Assembly (NCBI GenBank): GCA_037176705.1
Contig: CM073886.1
Coordinates: forward strand, 19,515,501-19,579,500
Direction of reading: 5' to 3'
DNA length: 64,000 nucleotides
From: Molossus alvarezi
Taxonomy: Eukaryota > Chordata > Mammalia > Chiroptera > Molossidae
Made by a program: the position numbers and the translations under genes. Below are positions 1 through 9,539 of the stretch, piece by piece (the stretch's first letter is position 1; each line of letters starts with the position of its first letter). Below the pieces are notes generated by a model. The model had not been told where the DNA came from. It made no database searches and was given only the letters and a program-made list of their open reading frames with translations.

Positions 1-61
1 GAACTGGCGACCTCTTGGTGCGTGGGTCGATGCTCAACCACTGAGCCACACTGGCCAGGCC
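1..61 (-). mobile_element. Ves-type SINE, reverse, head only (cut by window edge)
   Basis: The reverse complement gives the tRNA-derived head of the bat Ves SINE, including the A-box-like TGGCTCAGTGGTTGAGC and part of the B-box region. Only the 5' head is inside the window. The body and A-tail would lie to the left, outside it. It is a retroposed element with no coding content. The family call is firm because nine other copies in the window share this head. Confidence 0.85.
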
Positions 62-319
62 ATAAGGTTCTTTTTTTTCTGACAATTTACGGGATTTCAA
101 TTGTAAAATATTCCTTCTTTAAATTTTATTCCACCTGTAGGAAAGGAAAGAAAGCCCTTAACAGTTTCTGCAAAAATGCCAAAGGTGAGAATAGAAATTA
201 CTGTAAAAAAAAAAAAAAAATCAGGAGGGAGAGGGGTAATTGTGGTCTTCTTTTCAAACCTGTATCCTCAGTCTTCTCTTGAGAAAAGCATCAGACACAT
301 TCCAGTAGAGGGACAGCCC
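62..319. other. Unassigned sequence with an A16 run
   Basis: No gene or recognised repeat. It contains a pure A16 run at 205-220 that follows no recognisable retroposon body. Confidence 0.5.
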
Positions 320-668
320 ACAGGCTATCTGACCAGTACACTGTCCAGATGATCAAAAAGTGGGACAGTCTGGGAAACAGCCCAGAGGAGCCTATGGAGA
401 CCCGATGGCCAGATGTCACAGGCCGTCTTGGCTGGGATCCTGCAGCTGGAAAGGGACCTGATATGCAAACTAAGGGAATCTGAGTGAAGTTTGGACTTTA
501 ATCGATAATAATGCATTCATACTATTAATTAGTTGTAAAAGATGCAGCAAACTACTGTTGGATGTCAGTAACAGGGGGAATTGGGTGTTGAGATATGCAA
601 ACTCTCTGTGCTCTTTGCGACATTTCTGCAAATCCAAGACGAATCTAAAACAAAAAGTTGATTTTGAG
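320..668 (+). mobile_element. L1M-type LINE-1 3' end fragment
   Basis: The end of the segment resembles the 3' terminus of mammalian L1M elements: an 'aactctctgtgctctttgc' stretch, then 'tttctgcaaatc', then a short A-rich end (aaaacaaaaag). The upstream part (gggatcctgcagctgg, aatgcattcatactattaat) also fits that 3' UTR. It is an ancient, non-autonomous fossil with no ORF. The subfamily is not determined. Confidence 0.65.
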
Positions 669-1137
669 AAAGGAAAACATCATCAGCACACACACACACA
701 TAGGGAATAACCAGCATTTGGTCAGACTTTCTCTGTCCGTGAGGATTTCTCACACGGTGAGGTGAAATGCGCTATTGTTAATTTTTTCACGGTCTGTATT
801 AGACAATTAAAGGCTTTGAAAAGTCCCACCGTAAATGTCAACATATTTGTGTCACTTGCTTTAACCCAGCGTTTCCCGCACCGATGTCATCATGGAATCC
901 TTTGTTTGAAACAGACCAACCTAAGGTCACGAGCATCCCTGATTGTGAAGCCCTGCTTAGCACCTGCTGTCCCAGGAAGCATCCTGGACCACTTTCCCTT
1001 CCCTGCTCTGGCCAGAAGCCTGTAGTGACTGCTCCTCACCTCAGCACCAACCCTCATCCTCAGTCCAGTAATTCTCTTTCCTGGACATCCCACCCCACCT
1101 GAAAGGCCCTCCTCTCTCCCCCGACTCTTTCTCTAAG
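669..1137. other. Unassigned sequence
   Basis: A short (CA)n run lies near 687-700. Otherwise I see no gene, RNA or confident repeat. Confidence 0.5.
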
Positions 1138-1276
1138 GAAGTGGGTCTCACCCTTCCCAGGGCCCTCGTGACACTCAGATGGTTGGTTCCGTGTATCTGG
1201 GATGGGACCTGGGGAGTCTGCGTTTCTCAGGAGATCCCAGGTGATACCATTGCCTTCACCCTGGCTGTGAGGTTTG
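1138..1276. mobile_element. Possible MER20-like hAT fragment
   Basis: The segment runs from 'gtgggtctcacccttccc' to 'cagggtgaaggc' read on the other strand. Internal 'gggacctggggagtctg' and 'gatcccaggtgat' resemble the inner part of the non-autonomous hAT-Charlie element MER20. It is strongly diverged. The assignment is tentative. Confidence 0.35.
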
Positions 1277-1499
1277 CCTAGCACCCTCCATAGGCCCTAG
1301 ACTTCATCTTGTCCCCACACCTCGGCTCTTGCTGCTCCCGCACACTGGTTACCTAGTATCTGAAAGAAATGTTAACGGAGTGTTCCTCCGTGGGTGTGGG
1401 GCTCAGACATGGATCAGATTCATATCGGAAATAGGGGTTGAGAATAGCACAGTTTAACAAAAGGATGTTTTTCTTTGCAACAGCAGGTCTGGGTCCCAT

Positions 1500-1627
1500 G
1501 GGCCGTACACTTATTCGCGAGCTGAGTGACTTCAGGCATATTCCATAAAGTCCGAGGGCCTGGATCTCTACCACGAAATGGGGATGGTTTTCACCCCTTG
1601 AGCGTTTCTGAGGATTAATAGTCGGCA
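1500..1627 (+). mobile_element. MIR SINE fragment (degenerate)
   Basis: The order of remnants follows the MIR core: acttattcgcgagctgagtg, acttcaggca, aaatggggatgg, tctgaggattaa. MIRs are ancient mammalian tRNA-derived SINEs. This copy is old and gapped. Confidence 0.5.
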
Positions 1628-1869
1628 CACTTACTCATGAGCACAGAGCTCGACGTAGTGCAGCTACACGGGAATTAGGATTTCGCTAACTCCAGGAAAG
1701 TCCTTCTCGGACTCTGGGGTCCACCGGAACCCACTGGGGAGCTGCTGGCAATGCCGAGTCCCAGGCTTGCCTCAGAGATTCCGACTCGTCCAGTCTGCGG
1801 GTGAATTCGAACACTGAACACGCGGTCGGCATAGTCGTAACCCAAGTGGTCCCCAGGGAAGCCACCCAC
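1628..1869. other. Unassigned, CpG-retaining sequence
   Basis: No gene or clear repeat. CpG dinucleotides are frequent for intergenic DNA, for example around 1801-1850 (cacgcggtcggcatagtcg). Confidence 0.45.
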
Positions 1870-2130
1870 TCATCATTCACTCACTCGGTTATTGAACAAG
1901 TGTTTGCAGTAGGGATCTCATGTGCCAGATGGAACCCTAGGCCCGCAGGACACAGCAAGGGACAAAAGAAGACCAGACCTTCATAAACTGGATGTGCAGT
2001 ACACACTCTATGAATTAGTCATAATGAATGTCCAGGTCGTGAGACGTGACATAAAGTGGGAAGAAAAGCAGTGTAAGAAGAGAGAGGTGAGGGGGTCAGA
2101 GAAGGTCTTTCTGGGAAGCGAGAAAACATA
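1870..2130 (-). mobile_element. L2 LINE 3' fragment, reverse
   Basis: On the minus strand this ends with the L2-like terminus (tgaacaaatattt-type end, here 'attgaacaagtgtttgcagt' on the plus strand). Continuing along the plus strand come 'atgtgccagatggaaccc', 'cacagcaagggacaaa' and 'cttcataaactgga', which match the reverse L2 3' layout. It is non-coding and ancient. Confidence 0.6.
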
Positions 2131-2264
2131 AGAGAATCTCCCATTCGGGTTTGGTTAGCTCCAACGCGAATCACACAGCTTAACACAGATGTAGTCTAGT
2201 CATCTTTAGTTTTGGGGTTTTATTATTAGAAAACATTGATTCCCCAAATGATACGTGGTGGACT

Positions 2265-2425
2265 TTGTTTTGTCGAGTGTCCAGCTCATCCTGAGCACAA
2301 TGCTCAAGATTCCGAAATTATTATTTTCAGTCACCTTCACAACTCTGCAGGGGAAGCCGATCAGTTCCATGTTATCGGTAAAAAAGTCTTGAAGAACTTA
2401 CATGGTCACATGGTTAGTCGGTGGC
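2265..2425 (-). mobile_element. MIR SINE fragment, reverse
   Basis: The order of signals follows reverse MIR: tgagcacaatgctcaagatt, tcaccttcacaactctgcag, gatcagttccatgttatcgg and the 'gaacttacatggtcacatgg' box. Diverged. Confidence 0.5.
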
Positions 2426-2965
2426 CATTGTTGATTCTTTCTGCTACACCCTGTAGCCTTGAACATATAAAAATCCGAACTGCATTTTCAAAATCCACAG
2501 TGGTCTCAACTATACTGTCCTCTTGAAGAACCGATGATTTTGTGGCCATTGTTCAAATTCATTATCTTGCCCTGTCCAGTAGTTGATCATCCTGTTGCGC
2601 ATTCGGGAGCAGGGGCTGGGCATCCAGGATTTGAAAGTCTCCTCGGACGAATCTGATTGAAGAAGACCCTGCCGGGTACCACTGGCCAGTGTCACCATCT
2701 GAGATGAGTGGACATTTCCTGGCTGAGAGGCCGTGGACCTCTGGTTCACGATGCAATCGAGAAGGGAGCTATAAATCAATACACTTGAGATTCACGATCA
2801 GCAGGGGGCTGGATCTCAGGAACACGCCAGCCCGAGAGCAGGCGGACAGAAGGCCTTGTGGAAGAAACACAGCTTTGGCACCCAACCTGGGTTTCATACC
2901 CACTCTGCTCCCCTCTGTCTCTGATTTTGGGTGATGGACTAAACTTGACTGTGCTTAACAGTGTT
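2426..2965. other. Unassigned sequence
   Basis: No gene, RNA or recognised repeat. Short ORFs on both strands have no domain-like features. Confidence 0.5.
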
Positions 2966-3040
2966 AAGAATGCAGAGCTTGCCCTGGCCGGTTTGGCTCA
3001 GCGGTTAGAGCGTCCGCTTGCGGTCCGAAGAATGCAGAGC
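2966..3040 (+). mobile_element. Tail-less 49-bp Ves SINE head with 13-bp target duplication
   Basis: An exact 13-bp direct repeat (AAGAATGCAGAGC) at 2966-2978 and 3028-3040 flanks a 49-bp insert. The insert is only the 5' tRNA-derived head of the Ves SINE (ttgccctggccggtttggct ... cggtccg). There is no SINE body and no A-tail. The perfect duplication shows it was inserted as this short piece rather than truncated later. This is the structure of a tail-less retropseudogene. The SINE's own 'gaag' continues into the second repeat, leaving about 3 nt of microhomology at the 3' junction. Confidence 0.85.
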
Positions 3041-4210
3041 CCCCCCAACACTGCATTCACTATTTTTCCATCTAACTCACCACACCCAACCAAGAGTACA
3101 AGTTGAGTCCCTTGAAGACAAGGGAAGGACCGCTGTTTCCCCTCTGCCCTACAATGGCTGCCTGGCTGGGGAACCAGCACAGGAAAGTAGAAGAAAGGAA
3201 AGTGCATTAAAATATAAGTACATTTCCCAGCTCTTTTTTATCAAGGTTATTCAAATCCAAATTTAGCTTTCTCTTTTGGAAAAAAAATAGAACTGTTTTT
3301 TGTTTGTTTTGTTTTGTTTTCATGCGTTTGCTGTGATAACGTTGAACCCGATCATACTTGCTATGAATCTTGGGCTAGTAGTGGCGTAAGGGAGTCAGGG
3401 GGACAAGTGACAATTAAGCCTGCTGGCTCTCTGCTTCCCTGAACCTCTTCTTTGCAGGGCCGGTCTCCCCTTTGGCGTGCAGCCCCCAGATGTCTTCTTC
3501 CTCTCTTGGCCTTTCTTTCTTATTAAGCCCCAATCTGAAACCACTGCCCCCACTTGGCATTCCACACAGCTGTAATATTTGCCCAATGACGAGCTCCGTT
3601 CAGCTATTTGTTAACCGAAATGGGAAGTGACAGACTCAATAAAAGGAAATCACTGTGCCAAGGAAACAGATATTGTTTCTCCCGCCGGCTCTGCCGGTTT
3701 CTCGTTCTTTCAGTGACTCTGTGCTGGGAATCCGCACACTCGGAGCTTACGGACGCGCCGAAGCTTCCTATTGATCCATGTCCAACTAATTTGATCAGAG
3801 GAGAGACTTTTATTCCCGACTGTCCCTCTCAGTAGCTCTCAGCAGATGTGATTGAGTGCCTGGGTGTCACCCTGACCTCTGCTGATCGGTCTGAGGGAAG
3901 AAAGGAGGCAGAAGAACCGGGGTGCACACTGTGGTGGGGAGGATCATCCTGTAGTCAAGGTGGGGGATGATAAAGGATGAAGGTGGTAGGGAGGACATTC
4001 GGGATCCTGTCCTGGGATCAGCCTTCTTGTCTTTTTTGTCAATGATGAGTCACAGAGAGCACCTGCCATTCCCAAACGAGGAACATCAGTGCATCTGTGT
4101 AGCAAGAGGTGAACTTTGATCTTTGGGTAGTAGCAACTCACCTTCTAGACATGTTTTTATGTATTCCATACATATAAATAGTTGTAAATCATAATGGTAA
4201 CGATGACATT
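3041..4210. other. Unassigned unique sequence
   Basis: A T/G-rich simple stretch sits at 3296-3321. Otherwise there is no gene or confident repeat. The 3595-3800 part has a few CpG and GC-rich words, but nothing diagnostic. Confidence 0.45.
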
Positions 4211-4456
4211 AAAAGTAATAGCCTTGGCGCGATTAGACTGCCAGCCCGCGGACCAGTCACGGGTTTGATTCCGGTCAAGGACATGTACCTCGATTGCAGT
4301 TTGATCTCTGGGCCTAGTCAGAGTCATGTGGGAGGCAACCAATCGATGTGTCTCTCTAGCACCAATATTTCTCTCTCTCTCTTTCCCTCCCACTCTATCT
4401 GAAAATCAATAGGGAAATATCCTGGAATGAGAATTAAAAAAAAAAAAAGTAATAGC
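4211..4456 (+). mobile_element. Ves-type SINE with target duplication, partly deleted head
   Basis: The target-site duplication AAAAGTAATAGC lies at 4211-4222 and 4445-4456. The head lacks most of the A-box part (ccttggcgcgattagactgc instead of the usual start). The B-box-like region (cacgggtttgattccggtca), the body with a CT-rich stretch and the A13 tail are intact. It is probably transcriptionally weak without a proper A box. The exact duplication points to a fairly recent insertion. Confidence 0.88.
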
Positions 4457-4506
4457 TAATACCTATCTAACATTACTATGAGCCAAGGACTATTTAAGCA
4501 CATAAA
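4457..4506 (-). mobile_element. MIR SINE, reverse, left part (split by SINE)
   Basis: 'taacattactatgagccaag' and 'gactatttaagcacataaaa' are the left part of a reverse MIR (the common 'actatgtgccaggcactgtt' region). The remainder resumes after the Ves SINE at 4784. Confidence 0.6.
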
Positions 4507-4783
4507 ACATATCTCATTTGCCCTGGCTGGTTTGGCTCAGCAGTTAGAGCGTAGGCCTGCAGTCCAGAGAGACCCGGGTTCGGTTCCCGCTAAGGGCATG
4601 TACCTCAGTTGCAGTTTGTCCCCGGCCCTGGTTGGGTCTTGCGAGTGGCAGCCACTCGATGTGTTCCTTTCACGTCGATGTTTCTCTCTCTCTCTTCCTC
4701 CTGCTCTGTTAAACAAAAAAGGAAAAAATGTCCTCAAGTGTGGATAAAAAAAAAAAAAAAAAAAAAAAAGACATATCTCATTT
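4507..4783 (+). mobile_element. Young full-length Ves SINE inserted in a MIR
   Basis: The target-site duplication ACATATCTCATTT lies at 4507-4519 and 4771-4783. The head is complete: the A-box-like TGGCTCAGCAGTTAGAG and the B-box-like GGGTTCGGTTCCC give an internal Pol III promoter. The body carries the 'cccggccctggttggg' motif and a CT-rich part. The tail is an uninterrupted A24. The long pure tail and perfect duplication mark it as young, possibly polymorphic. Confidence 0.92.
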
Positions 4784-4925
4784 AATCTCCCAAACAACCC
4801 CTTGGAGGAGGCATTCCTATTATGCTATTATGAACACTTTATAGCAGAAAATTGGGTCTTAAAGAAGTCACTTGTCCAAGGACTAATGACTGGCAGGTAG
4901 GGGCCCTGAGACTCCATGTGTGTCT
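4784..4925 (-). mobile_element. MIR SINE, reverse, right part
   Basis: Continues the MIR interrupted at 4507. 'aatctcccaaacaacccctt', 'ggaggaggcattcctattat' and 'aagaagtcacttgtccaagg' follow the reverse MIR core in order. Confidence 0.65.
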
Positions 4926-4943
4926 CCCAAATGTGCACTTTTT

Positions 4944-5245
4944 AAAAAAGATACTTTTTCTTTGCCCTGGCCAGTTTGGCTCAGCGGTTAGAGTGTCGGC
5001 CTGTGGTCCGGAGAGACCCGGGTTCGGTTCCCGCTAAGGGCACGTACTTCGGTTGCAGTTTGTCCCCGGCCCTGGTTGGTCGTGCGGGTGGCGGCCACTC
5101 GATGTGTCCCTTCACATCGATGTTTCTCACTCTCTCTCCCTTCCTCTCTCTCCCTCCCACTCTATCTGTACAAAAAAATGGAAAAATATCCCCGGGTGAG
5201 GATAAAAAAAATAAAAAAATAAATAAAAAAAAGATACTTTTTCTT
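4944..5245 (+). mobile_element. Full-length Ves SINE with 19-bp target duplication
   Basis: A 19-bp duplication (AAAAAAGATACTTTTTCTT) lies at 4944-4962 and 5227-5245. The head, with A and B boxes, the body and an A-rich tail with T interruptions are all present. It shares the 'gagagacccgggttcggttc' and 'cagtttgtccccggccctgg' variants with the copy 440 bp upstream, so both are likely of one subfamily. Confidence 0.92.
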
Positions 5246-5269
5246 ATAAGGTTGTAAGAAACAGCTCCA

Positions 5270-5665
5270 AGAGATGATCCCAAATTCCCTTCACCCTGCT
5301 GCCCCTATGGTTACAGCCTACATACCTGTATTACAATGTGACACCCAGAAAGTTGGCCCCGGTGCGTCTATCTACCTCATTCAGACATCACCAGATTTAC
5401 ATGCTCGCAGTTATGTGTGTATTTACTTCTCTGTAATTTTTTCACCGTGTAATGTCCTGTGACAGCCCACAGTCCATGCACAGAGCGGTTCCATCCCTGG
5501 GATCCCGGCTCTGCCCTGTGTAACCACAGCTACCTGCCTTCCTCCTCCAGCCGCAGGCAACTCCTCCTCTCTTCCCCGTCTCTGTAACTATGTCATTTTA
5601 AGTTTGTGAAGAGCTTTTCATCTGACAACCCATCTCTGGGCACATGTGTGGCAGCAGAATCGGTC
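5270..5665 (+). mobile_element. L1M-type LINE-1 3' UTR fragment
   Basis: The word order follows the non-coding 3' part of old L1M elements: cccttcaccctgctgcccct, atggttacagcctacatacc, catcaccagatttacatgct, tgtgtatttacttctctgta, agagcggttccatccctggg, tctctgtaactatgtcattt. No ORF. Confidence 0.65.
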
Positions 5666-6480
5666 CACAGGCAGAACTTTCTGTCTACTCGGCTCTGTGG
5701 CCCCTTCGGTTCCTCTGTCATCTGCTACCCGCCTCTTACTCCAGATCAGCTGAGATCAGACACATGATGGGCACCAGTATGGAGCCCATACGTGTCCCTC
5801 CACCAGCATTGGCATCGCAAGGGTAGGCTCCGATGTCACTGTGTGGGAATTCTACATGAGTCTCCGCTTCCATTCGGCCCCTGGAGGCCAAGCCAGGGTA
5901 TTTCCTATCACTGCCCATCCACCTCCCTATTCCCTCTCCTCACGCCCAGGTCTCTGTGATGCCCGTTATCCATGCTGAGCCTGGGAGTAAAGGACCAGCT
6001 CCAGCATCTGATCACCGAAGTCCAGAGGCCTCCAGGCCCCACACTGGTTAAACACGTGCAGCGGAAGGAGAGGTCTGCTCAGGTCTTCCAGCGTGTACCA
6101 GACATGTGCTGTGGAGGCTTCACCCCAATTGTCAGGGGATGGAGATCTGCTAACTCTTGTGTAGCAAACGACGCTGGCTGTCCCGCTGCCCCAGAGTGTC
6201 CAGAGCCTTCTCATGAAATGAAATGACCGCTGCCCCCTCAGCATGAGTGAGGCCCCGGAGGTGGAGATTAGGCCACACACAGGTCAGCCCAGCACGAGGA
6301 CCCCTCCGTTTCCCTGACTCTGCGTCTGAGGCCATGAAGCTCGCTGCCTGTACGGAGTCTACGGGCACTGGGATTAGGTTAGATCTTAGATTTGGGGGAG
6401 TTTTTGCCCCTTTACTCTTGCAAGCCCAGAAAAGGTGATGTCCACAGATGGTAACTGCTCTCTGGAGCTCACATTCACCT
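5666..6480. other. Unassigned unique sequence
   Basis: No gene or confident repeat. It carries scattered short ORFs without domain character. Confidence 0.45.
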
Positions 6481-6537
6481 CCTCTCTCTCTCTCTCTTTC
6501 TCTCTCTCTCCCCCTCCCTCTTTCTTTCTCTCCTCTA
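6481..6537. repeat. CT-rich polypyrimidine stretch
   Basis: (CT)n with TTTC and CCCT interruptions, about 57 bp, and no attached retroposon. Confidence 0.85.
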
Positions 6538-6889
6538 TAAACTAAAGCACCGGGTCCTTCAGAGCCCCTTCTCAGACCCACCGAGTGTCATTCATATTGT
6601 GTCCTCAGCCTACTTGAACACTAACCAGCTGATGCCCCTCCCCAGACTCCTCTGCAGTGGCTGTGCCCTGTCTGGGCATCCTGCAGGCCTGGAAGGTATT
6701 TCCTTCCAGCACTCTGCCCCCAACCCCTCTTCTGCCCTCTGCACTCCGGGAGGCCCCGTGTGTGCATGTCCAGGGCAGCACCCTGCCCTCCTTCGGTTCC
6801 ACGCACCCAGCCCCTTCCAGTGGGCAGACTCCACCGCGCCCTGTCAGGCCTGCTGTGGCTTTCTTTTGCCTGCACATTTGAATAATACA
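6538..6889. other. Unassigned C-rich sequence
   Basis: C-rich with overlapping short ORFs on both strands, a common artefact of GC-rich DNA. No recognisable feature. Confidence 0.45.
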
Positions 6890-7262
6890 TCTGATTACCA
6901 TGGCAAACGCCACAGCTTCTGCAGGCTTGGACCTCCTGCCTAATTAACTGATGAAGAGCAGGGCCTACTGCCCTTTCTCCTCTCCGCAGCCATCACCGAC
7001 ACGGCGGTTCTTTTATCTTTCTTCAAAATTGACTTGCTCTCCCAACCCTCAGCACAGCCCCTGTTCTGTCTGTTTACCTCTCCCGTCTCGGCCAGACTGT
7101 TAATTTTCCCCGGCCCCTCCTAGCTGGGTGTAATTAACACAGCGAAGGCTGAAGACACAGCTCTGCTCTCTGCTGATGCCTAATGGAGGTGTTTTCTCCC
7201 TCCGCTAATTACGCCGCTGTATTTTAGCAATCTGCATTGACCTAGAAGGATCTGGGGTGTTT
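6890..7262. promoter_or_regulatory. Candidate regulatory island rich in TAATTA motifs
   Basis: Repeat-free. It carries three TAATTA homeodomain core motifs (6941-6946, 7131-7136, 7206-7211) plus a TAATTT (7101-7106) and further TAAT words. The blocks in between are purine/pyrimidine-mixed and GC-moderate. Clusters of TAAT cores in repeat-free DNA are typical of developmental enhancers. The function is inferred, and no conservation test was possible. Confidence 0.4.
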
Positions 7263-7289
7263 CGTTTTGTTTTTAATTGTTTGGGTTGA

Positions 7290-7660
7290 AGAACAAGCAC
7301 AGTGTTGGAACCCAGTTGGGGCCGCGGAGAACAAAGTCATTACGGATACATGTTGTCAGTGTTTCTTTTCATAGCCTCGAAAGTAACAAATGAGGTACAT
7401 TTGTTGTCAGCCATCCTGTTCGGGTGTTTGGCAACTCTTGGCGTGATGTGGGTCATAGTTGCTTCGGATATATGCTCTCGCTCGAATCTAAATATTCCGC
7501 CTTGGTAATTGTACAGATGGGGCACACGACCGACTCCATCGAGTGTGGAAACCCACGGCAGATCATGCATCGCTTCCCATCTCGTTAGATTTTCGGGAAG
7601 CCGAGACCTTGCCTCCACCGAACGTGAGACACAGAATCTGTGTATCATCGCATGCTTCAG
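7290..7660. other. CpG-retaining patch of moderate GC
   Basis: About 18 CpG in roughly 300 bp (7375-7660) at about half GC, near the number expected without CpG decay. That is unusual for mammalian intergenic DNA. No CpG-island level of GC, no promoter elements, and no ORF with domains. Confidence 0.5.
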
Positions 7661-8599
7661 CTTAAGGTTTAAGCTGCAGTGAACACAGGTTCAAAGAGAC
7701 CGAAGTATAAGGAGGAGGTTGGTAGTTACAGCAATAAAAACAGGAGCAAAAAGAGCAGCTTTTGTGAAGGACTCCGGCTGGAATAATGATGATAGAATTG
7801 TCTAAATCGATACATCTCTTGTCAGACCCATGTCTGATGTTTGAATCAACCAGGTCCTCTCTCCAAGAGCTTTCCTTGAGAATATTGAATTATTTATTAT
7901 TTGTATCTTTTCCCCCCCTTCTCTTTCTGATGATTTTTTTTTTTTACTCTGACTTAGTAAAATTTGTTTTTCATGCTGCCAGTTTCAATGTTGTCTACGC
8001 TTTGATAAATAGCAGTAATTGGGCGTATAGCAGAAGTCATGTACAAATGTATGACTTCAATTACATCTAGAGCATTTTTTTCTTTATATTGATCCCCCCC
8101 CCTTCTTATAAGATCTGTTCTCTATAGCCCATAGTGCTGAGTATTTTAAAGAATTATTTTTTGTCTGGGTGTTGGCATGTACTCAGAACCTAGCTATCTT
8201 TCTTAAAAATGTGATCCTGCCCCTCCATCAGTCTGGCCAAACCTGGAAGGGCATCACCTGAGACCTTCCCCTGAACTTGAGTGAATGCTTCTCACCTGGC
8301 TGCCTGTCCTCGTCTGGCGGTAGGTAGTTTTGGTGGCCTGGCTTTCCTTGTTAAAGGTCGGGCCAAGGTAGGGAAGGTGATTTTACAGACCAGGATATAG
8401 ATTTGTGTGTAATGAAAAATATGTAGAGAGCAGTACTTAAGAGAAAGGAGGCAAAGGGGGAGGAGGTACAGGAGGAGGAGGAGGAGGAGGAATAAAGAAA
8501 CAGAAAGGGGGAAGAATCTTCATTGCAGTTCAAGTTTAAGAACATATTCTTGGACACTAAATGTGTCTGATTCTATCTAAGTATTCTTGTTTATGATTG
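7661..8599. other. Unassigned AT-richer sequence with a small GGA repeat
   Basis: Mostly unique. It has a C10 run at 8093-8102 and a (GGA)n purine stretch at about 8455-8495. No gene or confident transposon. Confidence 0.45.
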
Positions 8600-9130
8600 G
8601 AAACCTAGATGAATGTGTTGTGTATTTGTTTGCCGCGTACACCTTCACATCAAGTTCCATACCAGCCGGTGTTTGGTGATACTGACTTGGCAATAGCACC
8701 ATCTCCTAGGCACGGCCAGGTTTTCGAGTGGGCATCGGATGTCTGACCCTGTCAAAGTCACTGCTCTGCGGGGACCCAGCTACAAGTTGGAGAGATGAAA
8801 GGTAGCGTAGGAAGCCTGCCGAGGTGCCGGGTCGGACACAGTGTCCTGAGAAATCGGGCACACTCTGCGTCCACGTCACCTTTCCACTGGCCCGGAGATG
8901 GCCATTCCCAAAGGGCAGCCGCTCAAACGACGGAGTGTGCTGTCCGGCCGCCCCTCTGTGGCTCCGAGTCTCCCCCTTCGGATCTCGCTCTGTCAGCACT
9001 TTGCTGAGAAGCGAACATATGAGAAGACACCAACGTACGCTTCTTCAAGGCACGCCAACAGAGAGTGTTGGTTCTTAAAAACCCTTTCTAGGCAGAACTG
9101 AGCACTTAAACTGCGTTTTCACGTAGGGCG
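8600..9130. other. Second CpG-retaining unique patch
   Basis: About 30 CpG in 530 bp by eye. No recognised repeat and no domain-bearing ORF. Confidence 0.4.
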
Positions 9131-9339
9131 TGTACACATGGGATTTTATCTCACGCCAGTCCCCAAAGCTATAGTTGTCCCATTTTGTGTAGAGGAAGAA
9201 AATAGAATAAAAATCTTCAGAGCGTCTGAGTGATAAAGGGATCCCACTCAGTTATGATGCTGCAGGTGATGAAGCTGGGGCTTAAGGAGACAAAGAGAAA
9301 TTGAGTTGGCTGAGTCTGTGACTCTGGACCTCACCGGGT

Positions 9340-9403
9340 TGCTGTGTGTGTGTGTGTGTGTGTGTGCGAGGGCGTGTGTGTGCACGTGCGTGTGTGTGCA
9401 CGC
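9340..9403. repeat. (TG)n microsatellite, alternating purine-pyrimidine
   Basis: TG repeats with CG and GTGCACGTGC interruptions. Alternating purine/pyrimidine over about 60 bp, hence Z-DNA-prone. Confidence 0.92.
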
Positions 9404-9539
9404 TCCATGAGAAGCACTTTGGTAAAACTGCCTCTCCCACCAGTGGACTGTTAGGCACGGTGCTGAGAAATAGCCCTATTGTTTTAGATTTCCTTTCATT
9501 TCATGTAGGTGTCTCTACCCATGCCACCCACACAGGAGA

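Noticed and set aside
4520..4590. tRNA gene
   Set aside because: A- and B-box words are present, but the sequence is the SINE head joined to a Ves body with an A-tail and target duplications.
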